This document shows, piece by piece, positions 7,559 to 10,539 of a stretch of DNA of 10,539 nucleotides (position 1 is its first letter; every line of letters begins with the position of its first letter). Both the position numbers and the translations under genes were made by a program. The notes under the pieces were generated by a model, which saw nothing but the letters and a program-made list of their open reading frames with translations, was not told where the DNA came from and did not search any database. Origin of the DNA: Pirellulaceae bacterium (GTDB lineage: Bacteria; Planctomycetota; Planctomycetia; Pirellulales; Pirellulaceae); assembly GCA_030744095.1 (NCBI GenBank), contig JASLRF010000154.1, forward strand, positions 1 through 10,539, in the 5' to 3' direction.

Positions 7559-7696
7559 ATGATCCAATGGAGATGTCCAGGTCAGCGGTTGAAGAAGTTC
7601 CTGCCGCTTAGGTACAATTTGCGTTGTTTGGCAACTGCTCTGGTGATGAGCCTGTCGATCGTCGCGCTGGGCGTGTGGCGTTGCGTCTCCACTTGA
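7559..7696 (+). CDS. Possible 45-residue single-membrane-segment protein, or remnant
   Basis: An ATG that directly follows the SDR stop codon (TGAATG) opens a frame of 45 codons ending TGA. The product has a basic N-terminal half (QRLKKFLPLRYNLR) and one hydrophobic segment (LATALVMSLSIVALGVW, about residues 24-40), then RCVST. The R-[FY]-[SN]-L-R followed by a hydrophobic run ending in W resembles the N-terminal membrane motif (RFSLRTLL type) found on many planctomycete proteins, in which it precedes a larger domain. Here the frame stops after the segment, so it is either a micro-membrane protein translationally coupled to the SDR gene or the relic of a longer gene. No Shine-Dalgarno is visible apart from coupling. 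It may also be chance. Confidence 0.35.
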   Translation: MIQWRCPGQRLKKFLPLRYNLRCLATALVMSLSIVALGVWRCVST

Positions 7697-7720
7697 ACTG
7701 AACATACGGATAGCTTGCGA

Positions 7721-8503
7721 ATGTTGCCGCGAAAAGAACTATTTCCCAACGTTGTCGAAATCAACCATCAGGCTGGCCAAATCCTGGGTTGTAACGTCTA
7801 CCTGGTGTTTGCTAAAGATGCGTGGATCCTGATCGATATCGGATACGAAGACACCGTGGAAGAGATCGTGGAGTTGATTCGCGAACTTGATTTTCCTCTC
7901 TCGCAATGCCAGACGCTAATTGCCACGCACGCCGATGTCGATCATGTGCAAGGACTGAGCAAAGCCAAACAGCTGTTGCGTTCTACGATCACAGCCCATC
8001 CATTGGCGGCCAAGCCGTTGGAACAAGGTGACCGATTAGTGACCTTTGCCGAAATTCAAGCACAGGGTATCGACATGGAAATGCCGCCGGTAGATGTCGA
8101 GCATCTGGTCAATGACGGTGATGTCATTCAGATTGGCGACATCGAGTTGGAAGTGTGGCTCACTCCCGGTCACACTGACAGTCAACTTTCGTTCCGCCTC
8201 CGCAACTTGCTTTTCAGCGGCGACAACATCTATCGCGATGGGTGCGTCGGGGCGATCGACGCACATCACGGCAGTAACTTGCCCCAGTTTGTGAACTCCC
8301 TCGAGAGGATTCGCCAGAGTGATGTTGAATGGCTGCTTCCGAGCCATGGCCCGATTTTCCGCAAGGATAATCAGCTGCTCGATAACACGATTGCACGCTT
8401 GAAAGGTTACCTTCACATGGCCGATTTTGGCACCTGCGCCGTCGATTGGCCGCTGATGGACGAGTGGGAGAAAGAGCTGACCGACGGGAAGATGCCACAC
8501 TGA
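7721..8503 (+). CDS. Metallo-beta-lactamase-fold hydrolase with altered first metal motif
   Basis: A 260-residue cytoplasmic protein of the MBL superfamily (glyoxalase II/lactonase-like size). Expected landmarks in order: an N-terminal sandwich strand [17 protein letters not shown], the metal motif [12 protein letters not shown] (68-78), [12 protein letters not shown] (148-158, third His), LLFSGDNIY (164-171, bridging Asp168) and LLPSHGPIF (206-213, last His). The canonical H-x-H-x-D-H is H70-x-D72-x-D74-H75: the second His is Asp, while the other ligands (H151, D168, H209) are present. Flavodiiron proteins carry a Glu at this position, so a di-iron or other metal centre is possible; this is inference. 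ATG at 7721 is preferred to the TTG two codons earlier; ribosome binding is weak (CGGAT). It lies 162 bases after the SDR gene, perhaps under its own promoter. Substrate cannot be told; hydrolysis of a thioester, lactone or phosphodiester are all open. Confidence 0.88.
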   Translation: MLPRKELFPNVVEINHQAGQILGCNVYLVFAKDAWILIDIGYEDTVEEIVELIRELDFPLSQCQTLIATHADVDHVQGLSKAKQLLRSTITAHPLAAKPLEQGDRLVTFAEIQAQGIDMEMPPVDVEHLVNDGDVIQIGDIELEVWLTPGHTDSQLSFRLRNLLFSGDNIYRDGCVGAIDAHHGSNLPQFVNSLERIRQSDVEWLLPSHGPIFRKDNQLLDNTIARLKGYLHMADFGTCAVDWPLMDEWEKELTDGKMPH

Positions 8504-8724
8504 ACCAGCCGACGCGGTACCAGGTGCAACGCAATTGCAGCCATTTTCCTCTTGCTGCCAACATTCGCAAAGCCGCGTGGACAGACGCTAGGGCAGTCGT
8601 CTCGCAATGATCGGGATCTACCGGTTTTGGCGAATATTCGTTCAATGCCGATCGTGCCGAGAGCCGATGGGTAAGACTAGCGAGGCTGTGCCCTCGGACC
8701 GACGCGAGCTATCGCTCGGTTGCG

Positions 8725-8765
8725 GCGACCCGCTCCCCGACCAACCTGCGGTCGGTGCCCGTCGC
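8725..8765 (+). other. Nested inverted repeat, possible structured RNA or terminator
   Basis: An outer arm GCGAC (8725-8729) pairs with GTCGC (8761-8765), and an inner arm CCGACC (8737-8742) pairs with GGTCGG (8750-8755) around a 7-base loop; the arms are separated by short internal bulges of 7 and 5 bases. There is no T-run. With the CGAGC/GCTCG stem just before it (8705-8718) the area could fold into a compact GC-rich structure, but GC-rich DNA makes such matches fairly common. Confidence 0.3.
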
Positions 8766-8771
8766 TAAGAA

Positions 8772-8818
8772 CTAGACCCATTTGTGCAAGAAGACCTGAC
8801 ACGAGCTTTCTAGACCCA
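8772..8818. repeat. Direct repeat CTAGACCCA, two copies 38 bases apart
   Basis: CTAGACCCA occurs at 8772-8780 and 8810-8818, upstream of the secreted aromatic-rich protein gene. Spacing start to start is 38 bases, not a whole number of helix turns (about 3.6). It may be a pair of regulator sites or coincidence. Confidence 0.35.
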
Positions 8819-8876
8819 ACGTCACGGCGGTACGCACGCGCGGATTCCGTGGCGACACGCGACACAGACATATTTC

Positions 8877-8883
8877 AGGGGGA
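8877..8883 (+). promoter_or_regulatory. Strong ribosome binding site of the secreted aromatic-rich protein gene
   Basis: AGGGGGA lies six bases before the ATG at 8890. It is one of the strongest Shine-Dalgarno matches in the window, suggesting efficient translation. Confidence 0.7.
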
Positions 8884-8889
8884 CGAACC

Positions 8890-9216
8890 ATGCGTCATAG
8901 CATATGGACGCTTTTCGGCATTTTGGCCCTAGTACTGTTTTTCCAGACGGAAGACGTGCAAGCGCAGCAACGCGCCTATGGCCGTACTTGGGGCAACGCC
9001 TACGGTTCTCATGATTGGGAACGATTCTACCACTACCCCTATGTTTACTACCCGCAAAACTACTGGGGTAACGAGTACTATCGCAGCGCCGAAAGCCTCT
9101 ATCACCGCTATCCTCCGGAGATGCGGATCCCCGTTTACAACAAGGATTGGCACAACTATTACCCAGAAGGCCGGCGCTATCATTGGGGACACCACTTCAT
9201 ATTGGATACGTTCTAG
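8890..9216 (+). CDS. Short exported Tyr/Trp/His-rich protein, unknown function
   Basis: A 108-residue protein with a clear signal peptide (hydrophobic core IWTLFGILALVLFF, probable cleavage VQA|QQ after residue 25). The mature part of about 83 residues contains roughly 16 Tyr, 5 Trp, 3 Phe and 7 His, with no Cys and no membrane segment. Characteristic stretches are YGSHDWERFYHYPYVYYPQN (38-57), RYPPEMRIPVYNKDWHNYYP (73-92) and the end HHFILDTF. I recall similar small YYPQN/HHFILD-type proteins in other Pirellulaceae, annotated as hypothetical, but cannot check this. The function is not known; metal or heme binding through His/Tyr, or an aromatic-rich structural role in the periplasm or cell surface, are only guesses. 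The start is fixed by AGGGGGA six bases upstream. The stop codon overlaps the stop of the convergent M20 gene. Confidence 0.85.
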   Translation: MRHSIWTLFGILALVLFFQTEDVQAQQRAYGRTWGNAYGSHDWERFYHYPYVYYPQNYWGNEYYRSAESLYHRYPPEMRIPVYNKDWHNYYPEGRRYHWGHHFILDTF

Positions 9217-10403
9217 CGCTGGGACCAGCCCATTTTGCCGAACTGGTAATAGATCTCCACAGCCTTGCGCAGCTGGTCTATTGCAACCCATTCGTCACAC
9301 GTATGCGCCTGGTCGATGCTGCCTGGGCCGAATACCACAGTCGGCGCTCCAATTGCGTCAAATGCTGGCGCGTCAGTGCCGTACGGCACGCCAATGTTGC
9401 GACCGCCACCACCGTTGGCCCGCGCGACATCGCCCAATCGGGCAGCGAATTCCGCGTTGCGACCGATGTCCAGCCCGTTCGATGCTATGTACGGCGCATC
9501 ATGAGTTACCAATGGATCGGCGAGTGTCCTATCGGCAATGAAGTCGATCACTTGTTGGTACGCCTTCATCGCATCCTCGCCGGGGAGCACGCGCCGATCG
9601 ATCTCGATCGTGCATTGATCCGGCACTGTGTTGACGCTAATGCCGCCGTTGATGACACCAACACTCAGTGTGGGGCCACCGACCAACGCATGTTTGCCCA
9701 AGTTTGGCGATTCGTCTTCGGCGTAACGCTCGATGGCCGCCAAGACTCGAGCCATCCGATAGAACGCATTGTCACCTAAATGGGGCATTGAACTGTGCGC
9801 AGCCTTGCCACCGGTGTGGCACCGCCAACGTACAACACCCTTGTGTGCAACAACCACTTCCAGCAGAGTTGGCTCGGCAACGACCACCGCGTCTGGCAAA
9901 GACGGCATGATGGGCGAATCGCCTGCAGCCCAACTGCGTGCCATCGCGGTGGCGCCACCATAGCCATATTCTTCATTCACCGAACAGGCCATCACGATCG
10001 TTGGCATACCAACGGGGCGCTCCTCGGCCAAACGAGAAAATGCGGTCAACATACAGGCCATGCCGCCTTTGATGTCGCAGGCACCGCGGCCATAGACGCG
10101 GTCATCTCGGGCTTCTGGTTTCCAGGGATCGATTGTCATGCCCTCGACGGGAACCGTATCTTGATGCGCCTCAAAGACGGTGACACCGGCTGCAGGATCG
10201 CCTTCCAATCTCGCCAAGATATTCGTTCGAAGGGGCTCAACCTCTTGCACGCAATACTCAAGTCCCATTTCTTGAAACAGCGATTCGAGCTTCTCCGTCA
10301 TCGCATATTCAAGATACTCGTCGCCAGCTACCTCGCGCCCCATCGGATTCACGCTGGGAATTCTGACCAAATCACACAACACGTGAACCACATCGAACGG
10401 CAT
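9213..10403 (-). CDS. M20-family metallohydrolase, ArgE/DapE-like deacylase
   Basis: A 396-residue cytoplasmic zinc hydrolase of the acetylornithine deacetylase/succinyl-diaminopimelate desuccinylase group, which cleaves N-acyl groups or peptide-like amides. Metal and catalytic residues are all in place: His80 and Asp82 (FEAHQDTVP), bridging Asp110 (GRGACDIKGG), Glu144 (general base) and Glu145 (VNEEYGYGG), Glu177 (VAEPT) and His367 (IDQAHTCDEWV). The lid/dimerisation domain sits in the middle, with CHTGGKAAHSSMPHLGDNA giving the conserved His203. The GTDAPAF motif near 343 supports the ArgE/DapE group. Sequence alone does not tell ArgE from DapE or a general acyl-amino-acid hydrolase, so no symbol is given. 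Two adjacent ATG codons (10406, 10403) both fit; AAGGGAG lies four and seven bases upstream, favouring the second. An earlier in-frame TTG at 10424 would overlap that site. It ends convergently within the stop codon of the secreted-protein gene. Confidence 0.92.
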   Translation of the reverse strand: MPFDVVHVLCDLVRIPSVNPMGREVAGDEYLEYAMTEKLESLFQEMGLEYCVQEVEPLRTNILARLEGDPAAGVTVFEAHQDTVPVEGMTIDPWKPEARDDRVYGRGACDIKGGMACMLTAFSRLAEERPVGMPTIVMACSVNEEYGYGGATAMARSWAAGDSPIMPSLPDAVVVAEPTLLEVVVAHKGVVRWRCHTGGKAAHSSMPHLGDNAFYRMARVLAAIERYAEDESPNLGKHALVGGPTLSVGVINGGISVNTVPDQCTIEIDRRVLPGEDAMKAYQQVIDFIADRTLADPLVTHDAPYIASNGLDIGRNAEFAARLGDVARANGGGGRNIGVPYGTDAPAFDAIGAPTVVFGPGSIDQAHTCDEWVAIDQLRKAVEIYYQFGKMGWSQR

Positions 10404-10410
10404 CATTCGG

Positions 10411-10417
10411 CTCCCTT
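10411..10417 (-). promoter_or_regulatory. Ribosome binding site of the M20 hydrolase gene
   Basis: AAGGGAG on the minus strand, seven bases before the ATG at 10403 and four before the ATG at 10406. It excludes the upstream TTG as the start. Confidence 0.6.
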
Positions 10418-10445
10418 GCGACAAAAAACTACGAATCGGAAACGC

Positions 10446-10491
10446 ATTATCCGGGTTTCGAAGGGCCTTTGAAATGCATAGCCCGGATTAT
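10446..10491. repeat. 46-base nested palindrome, possible terminator, REP-like unit or IS end
   Basis: The outer arms ATTATCCGGG (10446-10455) and CCCGGATTAT (10482-10491) match in 9 of 10 positions. Inside, TTTCGAAGG (10456-10464) faces CCTTTGAAA (10466-10474) with one mismatch, and the right side has an extra TGCATAG. Together they make a long two-part hairpin upstream of the M20 gene. It could be the terminator of a gene entering from the right, a dispersed extragenic palindrome, or the end of an insertion sequence; GCCCGGATTATTCATGA looks familiar to me from planctomycete repeats, but that is memory only. Confidence 0.55.
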
Positions 10492-10539
10492 TCATGAGAG
10501 CCAAGATTGGCCGTGGTCTGATAGTCTTCCGGTTGTTTT

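Larger units (their letters stand above)
8504..8889. other. Gene-free stretch of 386 bases, possible leader of the next gene
   Basis: No credible coding frame, tRNA or known RNA gene is visible. It contains a 5-base stem TGCAA/TTGCA (8525-8529, 8535-8539) soon after the MBL stop; a nested inverted repeat at 8725-8765; and a 9-base direct repeat CTAGACCCA at 8772-8780 and 8810-8818. The Shine-Dalgarno of the following gene is at its right end. A long 5' leader or a promoter for the secreted-protein gene is the likely use of the right half. Confidence 0.5.

Noticed and set aside
8607..8768. 53-codon plus-strand frame in the gap before the secreted-protein gene
   Set aside because: No ribosome binding site, no hydrophobic segment or motif, and it runs through the inverted repeats; probably chance.
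9795..10472. 225-codon plus-strand frame opposite the M20 gene
   Set aside because: All M20 metal ligands lie on the minus strand; the plus frame is rich in residues typical of antisense reading and lacks a start signal.

Overview
The window reads as ordinary chromosomal DNA of a planctomycete, most likely from the Pirellulaceae. This is inferred from four things: the greatly enlarged SecA, the pair of trypsin-fold/PDZ proteins, a short secreted Tyr/Trp/His-rich protein of a type I associate with this group, and mixed GTG/ATG starts with only some good Shine-Dalgarno sites. No tRNA, rRNA, CRISPR array, phage gene or transposase gene is visible.

Left part (1-4067, + strand): the 3' two thirds of secA, cut by the window edge, then a 107-base gap with a hairpin and a 14-base tandem repeat, then waaA (Kdo transferase, lipid A/LPS assembly). 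Both are envelope-biogenesis genes. Middle (4080-6548, - strand): a three-gene operon transcribed right to left. It encodes an intact secreted trypsin-like protease with a C-terminal PDZ, then a relative whose PDZ sits inside the protease fold and whose catalytic His and Ser are replaced, then a small DUF4404-type coiled-coil protein. waaA and this operon converge with 12 bases between stops.

Right part (6692-9216, + strand): a YeeZ-like Rossmann/SDR protein divergent from the protease operon, a possible 45-residue single-membrane-segment protein starting directly after its stop codon, a metallo-beta-lactamase-fold hydrolase with an altered first metal motif, a 386-base gene-free stretch with small inverted and direct repeats, and the aromatic-rich secreted protein. 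An M20 deacylase (- strand, 9213-10403) converges on that protein, and the two stop codons share the tetranucleotide CTAG. The window ends in an intergenic stretch with a 46-base nested palindrome.

The items most worth a second look are within proteins rather than a new gene system: a small beta-barrel-like insertion in the SecA motor, an apparent five-fold repeat of one helical module in the SecA helical wing region, and the permuted-looking pseudoprotease encoded next to an active paralogue. Domain names rest on motifs read by eye; no database search was possible.
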